In this document: piece after piece, positions 52,068-60,903 of the stretch
How the letters are laid out: each line of letters starts with the position of its first letter
How positions within the stretch are numbered: the stretch's first letter is position 1
The notes under the pieces: model-generated
Told to the model about the DNA's origin: nothing
What the model saw: the letters and a program-made list of their open reading frames with translations, nothing else
Databases searched by the model: none
Translations under genes and position numbers: made by a program
Assembly (NCBI RefSeq): GCF_012275515.1
Contig: NZ_JAAZQL010000003.1
Coordinates: forward strand, 440,833-504,832
Origin: Novosphingobium sp. SG707
Lineage (GTDB): Bacteria; Pseudomonadota; Alphaproteobacteria; Sphingomonadales; Sphingomonadaceae
Direction: 5' to 3'
Length of the DNA: 64,000 bases

Positions 52068-52445
52068 ATGTTCAGCCATATCTTCGTCGGATCGACCGAT
52101 CTGGCGCGTTCAAAGACCTTTTACGATGCGCTCTTTGCCGCGGTTGGCGGGCCGGAAGGCGTGGTCGACACGGCCAAGAACCGTCTGGTATATGTCCACA
52201 AGGGCGCGGCCTTCATCGTTGCCATTCCGATCAATGGTGAATCGGCCTGTGTCGCCAATGGCGGGACCATCGGCTTTGGTCTCGACAATGAGGCGCAGGT
52301 CGACGCGTGGCATGCGGCAGGCATCGCCCATGGCGGCACCACCTGCGAGGATCCTCCGGGCCTGCGCAAGGAAGCCAACCTCTATCTGGCCTATCTGCGC
52401 GATCCCGATGGGCACAAGCTGTGCGCGCTTTATCGCCCGGCCTGA
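52068..52445 (+). CDS. VOC-family (glyoxalase-like) protein
   Basis: A 125-residue vicinal-oxygen-chelate protein. FSHIFVGSTDLARSKTFYDAL at the start and YLAYLRDPDGHKLCALYRPA at the end are the two halves of the fold, with candidate metal ligands His3 and the late His/Glu. No specific substrate can be assigned; VOC proteins include glyoxalase, dioxygenases and resistance proteins. It lies between dcd and fdhD. Confidence 0.85.
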   Translation: MFSHIFVGSTDLARSKTFYDALFAAVGGPEGVVDTAKNRLVYVHKGAAFIVAIPINGESACVANGGTIGFGLDNEAQVDAWHAAGIAHGGTTCEDPPGLRKEANLYLAYLRDPDGHKLCALYRPA

Positions 52446-52451
52446 TGTGAC

Positions 52452-53255
52452 ATGATCCCCGCGCCCGAACCTTTGCCCTTTTCGCTCGACAGCGGGGGAA
52501 AAGTGTACGGGCGCGACGGATCGGTGGCCTATGCCGGGCGCCTGTGGGTGCCCGAGGCGCCGGTGGCGCTGGAATTTAACGGCCTTGCCTATGCGGTGAT
52601 GATGGCCACCCCTTCCGATCTGATGGATTACGCCACCGGCTTTGCCATGGCCGAGGGGCTGATTTCGGACGCGACCCAGATGGGCGAGATCGGCGTGGCG
52701 CATCTCGAGATCGGCTGGATCCTGCGGGCGCAGATCGACGGGCTGGACGCGGCCAAACTGTCCGAGCGCGTGCGGGCGCGGGTGGCGGAAAGCTCTTGCG
52801 GCCTGTGCGGGATGGAGAATCTGGAGGTGCTGGCGCGGCCCTTGCCCCAGGTGGCGCCCCACGGTGCGATCACTCCCGAAGCCATATTTGAGGCGGGCGA
52901 GGAATTGCGCGAGCATCAGACCCTGGGCCGGGCGACATCGGCGGCCCATGCCGCCGCCTTCTGCGCGCCTGATGGTGCGATTTTGGCTTGCCGCGAGGAT
53001 GTGGGGCGGCACAATGCGGTGGACAAGCTGGTGGGCGCCATGGCGCGGGCCGGAGTCTCGCGGGCCGAAGGTTTCCTGTTTTCCACCGCGCGCTGTTCGT
53101 ATGAAATCGTCGAAAAGGCGGTCAAGGCCGGGGTCACGACTCTGGTGACAATCTCGCTGCCGACCTCGCTGGCGGTGGCGCGCGCGCGCGAGGCTGGGCT
53201 CTCGCTGTGGGTCCTGGCGCGCCACGACAGTGTGATTTGCGTCACTTCGCGATAG
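52452..53255 (+). CDS. fdhD: Formate dehydrogenase sulfurtransferase FdhD
   Basis: A 267-residue enzyme that transfers sulfur to the Mo/W cofactor of formate dehydrogenase. The active Cys pair is in SSCGLCGMENL near residue 115, with CREDVGRHNAVDKLVG, GFLFSTARCSYEIVEKAV as the family signatures. No formate dehydrogenase gene lies in the window, so its substrate enzyme is encoded elsewhere. Confidence 0.93.
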   Translation: MIPAPEPLPFSLDSGGKVYGRDGSVAYAGRLWVPEAPVALEFNGLAYAVMMATPSDLMDYATGFAMAEGLISDATQMGEIGVAHLEIGWILRAQIDGLDAAKLSERVRARVAESSCGLCGMENLEVLARPLPQVAPHGAITPEAIFEAGEELREHQTLGRATSAAHAAAFCAPDGAILACREDVGRHNAVDKLVGAMARAGVSRAEGFLFSTARCSYEIVEKAVKAGVTTLVTISLPTSLAVARAREAGLSLWVLARHDSVICVTSR

Positions 53256-53298
53256 GCTGCAGGCTTATCCGGGTCAAAATCCTTTAATCGCGTGTCTG

Positions 53299-53335
53299 AT
53301 CCCTTGCTCTGTCCCCATCGCTTGGGGCAAGGGAT
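53299..53335 (+). promoter_or_regulatory. Hairpin covering the GST ribosome-binding site
   Basis: ATCCCTTGC (53299-53307) and GCAAGGGAT (53327-53335) are perfect inverted arms, with inner CCCC/GGGG also able to pair. The right arm contains AAGGGA, the likely ribosome-binding site seven bases before the GST ATG at 53342, so folding would hide it. Confidence 0.45.
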
Positions 53336-53341
53336 GGGGTC

Positions 53342-54013
53342 ATGTGGCGCCTTTATCAATTCCCGCTCTGTCCTTTCTCCCGCAAGGTCCGTCTCGTCAT
53401 GGGCGAGAAGGGGATTGCCTATGAGCTGTGGCGCGAAAACCCGTGGGATATGCGCGACGAGTTCCTGAACCTGAACCCGGCCGGACGCACGCCTGTGCTT
53501 CAGGACCCGGAAAAGGGGCTGGCGCTGGCCGACAGCCGGGCGATCTGCGAATATCTGGAGGAAACCGTCGAGCGTAGCCCGCTGATCATCGGCACGGCGG
53601 CGGCGCGGGCGGAAATCCGCCGCCTTGTCGCGATGTTTGACGAGAAATTCTTTGCCGATGTCACCGGACCCTTGTTGCAGGAACGGATGATGAAGCGGCT
53701 GGTGCTGCGCCAGTCGCCCGATTCCCGCGTGCTGCGCGAGGCGATGCGGCTGGCCCACGATCACCTCTATTACATCGACTATCTGGTCGATACGCGGCCA
53801 TGGCTGGGCGGGGCGACGCTTTCGTTAGCCGATCTGGCGGCAGCGGCGCAGATTTCGGTCTGTGACTATCTGGGCGGGCTGGACTGGAGCGGGCATGAGC
53901 AGGCCCGCACATGGTATTCGGTGTTCAAAAGCCGTCCCAGCTTCCGCCCCCTGCTGGCCGAGCGGATGGAAGTGATCCAGCCGCCCAGCCATTATGCGGA
54001 CCTTAACGCCTGA
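53342..54013 (+). CDS. Glutathione S-transferase family protein
   Basis: A 223-residue GST-like protein. The N-terminal thioredoxin-like domain starts YQFPLCPFSRKVRLVMGEKG (CPFS-type active site) and has the NPAGRTPVL and DSRAICEYLEE motifs; the C-terminal domain is all-helical. The CPFS motif suggests the Cys-type, possibly lignin-degradation or stringent-starvation-like class. Substrate unknown. A hairpin may mask its ribosome-binding site. Confidence 0.86.
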   Translation: MWRLYQFPLCPFSRKVRLVMGEKGIAYELWRENPWDMRDEFLNLNPAGRTPVLQDPEKGLALADSRAICEYLEETVERSPLIIGTAAARAEIRRLVAMFDEKFFADVTGPLLQERMMKRLVLRQSPDSRVLREAMRLAHDHLYYIDYLVDTRPWLGGATLSLADLAAAAQISVCDYLGGLDWSGHEQARTWYSVFKSRPSFRPLLAERMEVIQPPSHYADLNA

Positions 54014-54572
54014 TCGCGGATCGGCGCGCCTTTTTTCCAGCGGGGCGGGGCGGCGGGAGAGGGCGTTGCCTTTTTGCTGCATTTGGCATTTAACTATCTG
54101 ATAAATAATGATTTTCCCTGCCCTTTCCGGGCGAGGGGGCTGGCGCTCGGCCTTCATTGGCGCGGCGCTGAAACATTCACCTTTCAGGCCCACGCGTGAC
54201 GGCCCGTTTTGCAGTTATATTTCGCGATTTGGACTCTAAGCATGCAAAAATGGTTATAAATCGCGAATTGAATGTTATATTATTTCAATAGTTTATAACT
54301 ATCGCATCCATGACCTGCTGCTTCGTTGCAACAAATGTGACTGAATTGCAACATTCGCGCAATATTTTACTAACAGCCATGTCAGCTCCTTTACCAAGGC
54401 CCGCCTCGGCGGCAAGACATCGGCATTGCTCTGTCACCGTGCGGAGGCGCGCCAAACAAACTTCCGGGGCATCAGGAAGTCTGCCCAGAACCGCTTGCCG
54501 ACCGAACGGAGCTTTGTCCGGGCCAACCCTTGGCGGCTGGTCTCGCGCCTCGCGCGCAACAAAGGGGTGAAC
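54014..54572 (+). promoter_or_regulatory. Long AT-rich upstream region of the TonB receptor
   Basis: 559 bases with no supported gene. From about 54075 to 54375 it is much more AT-rich than its surroundings. Inverted repeats: TTCGCGATTT (54221-54230) with AAATCGCGAA (54258-54267), and GTTATAAA (54253-54260) with TTTATAAC (54292-54299). Two palindrome-like sites GTTGCAAC (54325-54332) and ATTGCAAC (54345-54352) are spaced 20 bases centre to centre, i.e. two helical turns. These look like operator sites for the downstream receptor; no protein is known to bind them. Confidence 0.5.
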
Positions 54573-57500
54573 ATGAAAACGAACCTTGCAAACGCACTGA
54601 GGCATGGCGCCGCGCCGCTGGTGATGAGCATCGCCATGCTCGCCGGTCCCGCCTATGCCCAACAGGCCTCCATCGTCGATGGTCCGCCGCCCGCCCCGGC
54701 CGCACCGGTCGACACTTCGGCCACGATCGTGGTGACGGGTACGCGCATCGTCAACCCGAACCTGAAGTCGGCCGCTCCGATTACGACCGTGTCGGCGATG
54801 GATCTCAAGGTGGCGGGCACGACCCGCACCGAAGACATCCTCAACCAGCTGCCGCAGGTGTTTGCCGCGCAATCCTCGACGCTGGCCAATGGCGCGAGCG
54901 GCACGGCCGAAGTCGACCTTCGCGGTCTTGGTCCCAAGCGCACGCTGGTGCTGATCAACGGCCGCCGCCTGATGGCGGGCGATCCCAGCCCGACCAGCAG
55001 CTCGGCCGCCGACCTTAACTTCATCCCGGCCTCGCTGATCAAGCGCGTCGACGTGCTGACCGGCGGCGCATCGGCCACCTATGGCGCGGACGCTGTGGCG
55101 GGCGTGGTCAACTTTGTCATGGACAAGGACCTCAACGGCCTGCGCATCGATCTCAACGACGGCCTGTATCAGCACAATAATGGCTCGACCATGGTGCAGG
55201 GCCTGTTGAACGCGCGCACGGCGGCGGGCATTTCGGGCTATGACTATCCCACGGGCAACACCTGGGGCGGCAACAGCGTGGATGCCACGATTTCCTACGG
55301 CACCAAGTTTGCCGATGGCGCCGGCCATGTGATGGCCTATTTCGGCTATCGCCGCGCCAATGCGCTGCTCCAGTCCTCGCGCGATTTCTCCAAGTGCACG
55401 ATCCAGAACCGCACGAACAACCGTTCGGGTCTTCAGTGCGGCGGCTCGGCCACCTCGGCCAATGGCAACGCCTTCTACTTCACGCCCGGCAGCGGTTCGT
55501 CCTCGACCGTGGGCACGCTGGGCAACGGCACGTTCACGCCGGGCGCGCTGACCCGCTACAACTTTGCACCGCTCAACTACTTCCAGCGCCCCGATCAGCG
55601 TTACACCGCCGGTCTGTTCGCCGATTATGAAATCAATTCGGCTTTGAAGCCCTATCTTGAATTCATGTTCATGGACGATCACACGGTGGCCCAGATCGCT
55701 CCCTCGGGCGACTTTGGCAACACGCAGACGATCAACTGCGACAACCCGCTGATGAGCGCGCAGCAGAGGTCGAACATCTGCACCCCCGCCAACATGGTCA
55801 TGGGCTATCTGGGCAACTATCCGGTTGTTCCGGCCATCTACGCCACGTTCAACCCGACCACCCAGTCGCAGGTGACCCCGGCGGCCAACGCCAATACGGC
55901 CTATTTCCAGCTTCTGCGCCGCAACGTCGAAGGCGGGGCTCGCATCAGCGATCTCCAGCACACTTCGTTCCGCACGGTGATCGGCTCTAAGGGCGATCTG
56001 GGCCATGGCTGGGCCTATGATGCCTATTTCCAGTATGGGCGCACCAACTACAACCAGATCTATTCGAACGAATTTTCGGCTCAGCGTCTGGGTTATGCGC
56101 TCGATGTCGTGACCGGCCCGGCCGGTACGCCGGTGTGCCGCATTTCGCTCACCTATCCCAGCTCGGGCTGCGTTCCCTATAACATCTGGTCGGGTACGCC
56201 GTCGGCCGCTGCGCTCTCTTACCTGAGCGCCACGGGTTTCCAGAACGGCTATACCAGCCAGACCGTGATCTCGGGCACGATCACGGGTGACCTCGGCACC
56301 TATGGCCTGAAATCGCCGTTGGCCAGCGATGGCGTGAACATCGCGCTGGGTATCGAACGCCGCACCGAAAAGCTGGCGCTCAACACCGACACCTCGTTCC
56401 AGACCGGCGATCTCACGGGGCAGGGCGCACCCACCCTGCCGATCAACGGCGGCTATCACGTCACCGAATTCTTGGGCGAAATCGCGGTGCCGGTGATTGA
56501 CCGGATGCTGACCTTCAATGGCGGTTTCCGTTATTCGGATTACGCGATCAACAACGGCAAGGGTTACAAGACCGGCACCTACAAGCTGGAACTGGACTTT
56601 ACCCCGATCGAGGACATCCGCATCCGCGCCAGCCTCAACCGGGCCGTTCGCGCGCCCAACATTCAGGAACTGTTCCGCGCCAACTATGTCGGCCTCGATG
56701 GTTCGTCGGACCCCTGCTCGGGCAAGACGATCACGGCCGCCGACACGGGCTGTCTGGCGCAGGGCCTGCGCGTGGGCCAGTATGTGACGCCGAATCCGGC
56801 GGCTCAGTACAACGGTTATCTGGGCGGCAATGCCAATCTGCGGCCGGAAAAGGCCACCACCAAGACTGTCGGCGTGGTGCTTACCCCGCATATGGTTCCG
56901 GGTCTGTCGCTGAGCGTCGACTATTTCGACATCAAGATCAATCAGGCCATTCAGGCCTATGGCGCCGACGCGATCCTGGGTGCGTGCAACTCGGGCAGCG
57001 CGCTGGCCTGCGGTCTGGTCAAGCGCAATGCGGCCGGTTCGCTGTGGCTGTCCTCGGACGGCTATGTCATCGATCTTGATAACAACGTGGGCTGGGTCAA
57101 GACCGCCGGCTTTGAAGTCAACGCCAGCTATTCCAAGAACATTGGGGCCTGGGGCAAGATCAGCGGCAGCCTGACCGGCACCGCGCTGAGCGAGAAGTCG
57201 ACCTACAACGGCCTGTCGCCTGCCTATGACTGCGCTGGTTATTATGGCCCCACCTGCGGCGTTCCGGCGCCCAACTGGCGCCACAAGGCCCGCATCACCT
57301 GGTCGACCCCCAAGAACATCGATGTGTCGCTGACCTGGCGCTATGTCGGTTCGGTCAACGTGGAATACATGAACCCCTCGGCCACGCTGTCGAATTCGAC
57401 CTACAGCCTGTATAACAACAAGCTGCCCGCGATGAATTACATCGACCTGTTCCTGACCGGCAAGGTCACCAAGAACCTGTCGGTTCGCGCGGGCGTCAAC

Positions 57501-57653
57501 AACCTGTTCGACAAGGATCCGCCGCTGGTTTCCTCGGGCGGGACGGGCGTGGCCAGCGCTTGCGCCTCGGTCTATTGCAATGGCAATACCTATCCGGGCG
57601 TGTATGACTCGCTGGGTCGCTATCTGTTCGTTGGCGCGACGGTCAATTTCTGA
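54573..57653 (+). CDS. TonB-dependent outer-membrane receptor
   Basis: A 1026-residue receptor for energised uptake. Signal peptide about residues 1-29 (ending AGPAYAQ), a TonB-box-like segment TIVVTGTRI near 51, the plug domain (about 60-180; RTEDILNQLPQVF, GLGPKRTLVLINGRR, GGASATYGADAVAGVVNFVMDKD), and a long beta-barrel ending ATVNF with a terminal Phe. Several Cys pairs lie in extracellular loops. ATG at 54573 follows GGGG seven bases upstream, and an in-frame TTG extension to 54426 is rejected. The cargo is unknown; the downstream genes suggest a peptide, but that is inference. Confidence 0.93.
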   Translation: MKTNLANALRHGAAPLVMSIAMLAGPAYAQQASIVDGPPPAPAAPVDTSATIVVTGTRIVNPNLKSAAPITTVSAMDLKVAGTTRTEDILNQLPQVFAAQSSTLANGASGTAEVDLRGLGPKRTLVLINGRRLMAGDPSPTSSSAADLNFIPASLIKRVDVLTGGASATYGADAVAGVVNFVMDKDLNGLRIDLNDGLYQHNNGSTMVQGLLNARTAAGISGYDYPTGNTWGGNSVDATISYGTKFADGAGHVMAYFGYRRANALLQSSRDFSKCTIQNRTNNRSGLQCGGSATSANGNAFYFTPGSGSSSTVGTLGNGTFTPGALTRYNFAPLNYFQRPDQRYTAGLFADYEINSALKPYLEFMFMDDHTVAQIAPSGDFGNTQTINCDNPLMSAQQRSNICTPANMVMGYLGNYPVVPAIYATFNPTTQSQVTPAANANTAYFQLLRRNVEGGARISDLQHTSFRTVIGSKGDLGHGWAYDAYFQYGRTNYNQIYSNEFSAQRLGYALDVVTGPAGTPVCRISLTYPSSGCVPYNIWSGTPSAAALSYLSATGFQNGYTSQTVISGTITGDLGTYGLKSPLASDGVNIALGIERRTEKLALNTDTSFQTGDLTGQGAPTLPINGGYHVTEFLGEIAVPVIDRMLTFNGGFRYSDYAINNGKGYKTGTYKLELDFTPIEDIRIRASLNRAVRAPNIQELFRANYVGLDGSSDPCSGKTITAADTGCLAQGLRVGQYVTPNPAAQYNGYLGGNANLRPEKATTKTVGVVLTPHMVPGLSLSVDYFDIKINQAIQAYGADAILGACNSGSALACGLVKRNAAGSLWLSSDGYVIDLDNNVGWVKTAGFEVNASYSKNIGAWGKISGSLTGTALSEKSTYNGLSPAYDCAGYYGPTCGVPAPNWRHKARITWSTPKNIDVSLTWRYVGSVNVEYMNPSATLSNSTYSLYNNKLPAMNYIDLFLTGKVTKNLSVRAGVNNLFDKDPPLVSSGGTGVASACASVYCNGNTYPGVYDSLGRYLFVGATVNF

Positions 57654-57679
57654 TCCTCTGGCGCTAACGTGATCGGCAG

Positions 57680-57716
57680 CGGCGGCTTCTCCTTCGGGAG
57701 GGGCCGCCGTTTGCTT
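57680..57716 (+). terminator. Intrinsic terminator after the TonB receptor
   Basis: A 13-bp stem (with two T-G pairs) closed by a TTCG tetraloop, CGGCGGCTTCTCC / GGAGGGGCCGCCG, 26 bases after the receptor stop and followed by TTTGCTT at 57710-57716. It would let only part of the transcript continue into the sulfotransferase gene. Confidence 0.8.
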
Positions 57717-57736
57717 ATGATAGAAGGGGAATTTTC

Positions 57737-59761
57737 GTGAGCCTTGATGCCGGCGGGATGACACAGGCCGACGAGCAGGAGACGATCCGCCAGATTGTCA
57801 CCCTTGCGCGGGCCGGGCGAATGGACGATGCCTCGGTTGCCGTGCGCCGCGCCGCCGCGCGCGGGGCGGGCGGGCCGGTGTTTGCCGCGCTGGCCGGGGC
57901 GGTGGAGTTTCATCGCGGGCAATTTGCCGATGCCATCCCCCATCTGCGCTTTGCCCACAGCGCCCAGCCTGCCGACAATACGGTACGCGCCAATCTGGCC
58001 GAGGCGCTCTATCGCACCGGGGCCGGGGATGCGGCGCTGGCGCTGTGCGAAGAGGATGCGGCGCGGGCGGACCGGTCTTTGCGCCTTGCGCGGATCGGCG
58101 GCCATCTGGCGCAGGAGGCCGAGGATTTCGCCCGCGCCGCGGCGCTTTACCGCATCGCCCTGGCGGGCGATCCACAGGATTGGTCGGGGTGGAACAATCT
58201 GGGCAATGCGCTTTGCGCGCTGGGCGATTGGGATGGGGCGATTGCGGCGCTGCGCCGGGCGGTTGAACTGGTGCCCGATTCCGCGCCGGTGCGGCTCAAC
58301 CTTGGCAAGACCCTGATCGATGCGGGGAGGAGCGAGGAAGGCGAGGCCTTGCTGCGCGCGCTGGTCCGCGAATTTCCGCAGGAGGCCGCGCCCCATTACG
58401 CGATGTTTGATGTGCTGCGCGGGGCCGGGGATGCCGATGGGGCGCATCGCTCGATTGCCGCCGCCGCCCGTCTGGCCCCCGATGATGCCCAGATTCAGGC
58501 CGATTTTGGCCAGCATGCCGCGATGATGGGCCTGTTCGGCGAAGTGGAGGCCCCCTTGCGCAAGGCTTTGGCGATCGACCCTTCGATTGCGCAGGCATGG
58601 GTCGCTCTGGCCAGCCTGCTGGAGCGGGTGAACCGCGAGGAGGAGATCGAGCCTTTGCGCGCGGAGGCTGCGGCCCATGTCGATCCCGCCTCGCTCTCCT
58701 TCATCGACGCGCTGCGCCACAAGCGCGCCCATCGCTATGACGAGGCGCTGGCCGCGCTGGAGGCGGCGGGCGAGGAAACGGTGACGGCGGCGCAGCGGTA
58801 TCACCTGCGCGGGGTGCTGCTCGACCGGCTGGGGCGCTATGACGAGGCCTTTGCCGCCTTTGCCGCGATGAATGCCGAATTTGCCGCTGATCCCACCGAT
58901 CCGCGCGGGCGCGGGGCGCGCTATCGCGCAGAGATTGACGAGGGCGCGGCCTTGCTGACCCCGGCATGGCGGGCGGGATGGAGTGCATTTGCGCCCACGT
59001 CCACACGCCCCGCGCCGATCTTCCTGCTGGGCTTTCCCCGCTCGGGCACGACCCTGCTCGACACGATGCTGATGGCCGAGCCGCGCGTGCGCGTGCTGGA
59101 GGAGGCGCCGATCATTGCCGAGATCGAGGCGCAACTGGGGGGGATCGCCGCCCTGCCGGGCTTGAGCGCGGCGCAGATCGAGGAGGCCCGCGCGCTCTAT
59201 TTCGCCCGCGCCGGTGAATTGGCCGATCTGGCGCCCGACAGCATCGTGCTGGACAAGCATCCGATGCATCTGCGCCATGCGCCCACCATCGCCCGCCTGT
59301 TTCCCGAAAGCCGGTTCATTCTTGCCCTGCGCCACCCTTGCGATGTGGTGCTCTCGTGCTGGTTGACGAATTTCCGGCTGAACAATGCGATGGCCAGTTT
59401 CCTCGATCTGGACGATGCCGCCGCGCTCTATGAGGCCGCCTTTGGCCAGTGGGAACAGGCGCGCGCACTGCTCGATCTGCCCGTGGGCGAGGTGGTCTAT
59501 GAACGCCTTGTCGAGGACAAGGATGCCGAATTGCGGCCCTTGTTCGACTGGCTGGGGCTGGCATGGCCCGAGGGCGGGGTGGACCACCGCGAGGCGGCGC
59601 GTGCGCGCGGCACGGTCATCACCGCCAGCTATGCGCAGGTGACCGAGCCGATCTATAAGCGCGCCGCCGGGCGATGGCGGCGGTATGAGGCGCATCTGGC
59701 CCCGGCGGCGGCGCGCCTGTCGGGCTGGATCGAACGTTTTGGCTATGGCGATCAGGCATGA
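57737..59761 (+). CDS. TPR-repeat sulfotransferase
   Basis: A 674-residue fusion: several TPR-like repeats (about residues 15-380; DWSGWNNLGNALCALGDWDG, SIAQAWVALASLLERVNREE) and a C-terminal PAPS-dependent sulfotransferase domain. PAPS contacts: GFPRSGTTLLDTML (P-loop-like, 432-445) and ALRHPCDVVLSCW (R532, S540). It should transfer sulfate from PAPS to a protein or small molecule held by the TPR part. The GTG start has AGAAGGGGA upstream. The next gene overlaps its stop (ATGA). Confidence 0.88.
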   Translation: MSLDAGGMTQADEQETIRQIVTLARAGRMDDASVAVRRAAARGAGGPVFAALAGAVEFHRGQFADAIPHLRFAHSAQPADNTVRANLAEALYRTGAGDAALALCEEDAARADRSLRLARIGGHLAQEAEDFARAAALYRIALAGDPQDWSGWNNLGNALCALGDWDGAIAALRRAVELVPDSAPVRLNLGKTLIDAGRSEEGEALLRALVREFPQEAAPHYAMFDVLRGAGDADGAHRSIAAAARLAPDDAQIQADFGQHAAMMGLFGEVEAPLRKALAIDPSIAQAWVALASLLERVNREEEIEPLRAEAAAHVDPASLSFIDALRHKRAHRYDEALAALEAAGEETVTAAQRYHLRGVLLDRLGRYDEAFAAFAAMNAEFAADPTDPRGRGARYRAEIDEGAALLTPAWRAGWSAFAPTSTRPAPIFLLGFPRSGTTLLDTMLMAEPRVRVLEEAPIIAEIEAQLGGIAALPGLSAAQIEEARALYFARAGELADLAPDSIVLDKHPMHLRHAPTIARLFPESRFILALRHPCDVVLSCWLTNFRLNNAMASFLDLDDAAALYEAAFGQWEQARALLDLPVGEVVYERLVEDKDAELRPLFDWLGLAWPEGGVDHREAARARGTVITASYAQVTEPIYKRAAGRWRRYEAHLAPAAARLSGWIERFGYGDQA

Positions 59762-60888
59762 GCGCAGTCGAGGCCATGGTTCGCGCGGGCGATCTGGCCG
59801 GGGCGGCGGAGCAACTGGAACGGGAGCTGGCGGCAGGCGAGCCGGACCTGACGCGCTATCTGCAATTGGCGGGCCTGCGCCGCGCCTTGCGCCAGCCTCA
59901 CCGGGCCCTGCGCGCGGTGGAGGCGGGGCTGGCGCTGGCGCCGCTTGATTTTATGGCATTGTGTATGCGCGCCGGATTGCTGGAGAGCATCGGCGATCCG
60001 TCCGTGGGCCGCGCATGGGACGAGGCGCTGGCGCAGAGGCCGGAGGGGGATCTGCCGCCGCCGCTGCTGGCCGCGATGGCCCATGGCGAGAGCTTGCGCG
60101 ATCAATGGCGGGCCGAGCGCGCCGCGCAGATGGCGCAGGCCACACAGGCCAGCGAGGCCGTGGGGGGCGATCAGGCATGGCGCATCGCCCGTTTTCGCAG
60201 CAACACACTGCGCCACACCCGCCCCTATTATTCCGAGCCGACCCATTTCTTCTTTCCGGGTCTGAGCATGCGCGAATATCACCCGGCCGAGCGTTTTCCA
60301 TGGCTGGCTGACCTTGCCGCCGCGACCGGGGCGATCCGCGACGAGATGCTGGCCGTGATGCGTTCGGACCGCGCTGAACTGGCCCCCTATATCCAATATG
60401 CCGAGCATCAGGCGCTGCGCCAGTGGCAGCCCTTGAACCACAATCCCGACTGGACCGCGATCCATCTGATCCGCCGGGGCGAGATCGTGGCGGCCAATGC
60501 CGCGCAATGCCCGGTCACGATGGAGTTGCTCTCGCGTATGCCTCAGCCCGATATTCCGGGCGCCTCGGCCAATGCGCTGTTTTCGCTGCTGGCGCCCCAT
60601 ACGGCGATTCCGCCCCATGTGGGGGTCAATAATGCGCGCCTGCTGTGCCATGTCCCGCTGGTGGTGCCCGATGGCTGCTGGTTCCGGGTGGGGGCCGAAA
60701 CGCGGATGTGGCGCGAGGGCGAGCCTTTCGTGTTTGACGACACGATCGAACATGAGGCGATGAACCCCAGCGACCACCTGCGCGTGGTGATGATTTTCGA
60801 CATCTGGCACCCGGATCTGACGCCGGGGGAACGCGACGCCGTGCGCGCCATCGTGGCGCAGGAAACCGCGGCCGGTAATTTGGGCTGA
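59758..60888 (+). CDS. TPR-repeat aspartyl/asparaginyl beta-hydroxylase-like protein
   Basis: A 376-residue protein: N-terminal TPR-like repeats (about 3-100), then an AspH-type 2-oxoglutarate oxygenase domain. Ligands as in AspH: His287 in PPHVGVNN (the usual Asp is absent, as in animal AspH), His332 in FDDTIEHEAMN, and Arg342 in DHLRVV for 2-oxoglutarate. CHVPLVVPDGCWFRVG fits the same family. It likely hydroxylates Asp/Asn in a peptide. It is coupled by four-base overlap to the sulfotransferase gene, so the two enzymes probably act together. Confidence 0.88.
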   Translation: MSAVEAMVRAGDLAGAAEQLERELAAGEPDLTRYLQLAGLRRALRQPHRALRAVEAGLALAPLDFMALCMRAGLLESIGDPSVGRAWDEALAQRPEGDLPPPLLAAMAHGESLRDQWRAERAAQMAQATQASEAVGGDQAWRIARFRSNTLRHTRPYYSEPTHFFFPGLSMREYHPAERFPWLADLAAATGAIRDEMLAVMRSDRAELAPYIQYAEHQALRQWQPLNHNPDWTAIHLIRRGEIVAANAAQCPVTMELLSRMPQPDIPGASANALFSLLAPHTAIPPHVGVNNARLLCHVPLVVPDGCWFRVGAETRMWREGEPFVFDDTIEHEAMNPSDHLRVVMIFDIWHPDLTPGERDAVRAIVAQETAAGNLG

Positions 60889-60903
60889 ACAAGGAGCAGT
60901 TTG

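Noticed and set aside
54426..54572. A 49-residue N-terminal extension of the TonB receptor
   Set aside because: It would start at a TTG and place the signal peptide internally; ATG at 54573 starts directly at the signal peptide.
54285..57764. An open frame of over 1100 codons on the minus strand opposite the TonB receptor
   Set aside because: High GC content leaves antisense frames open. The frame has no domain and low-complexity Arg/Gly/Ala/His composition, while the plus strand encodes a complete receptor.
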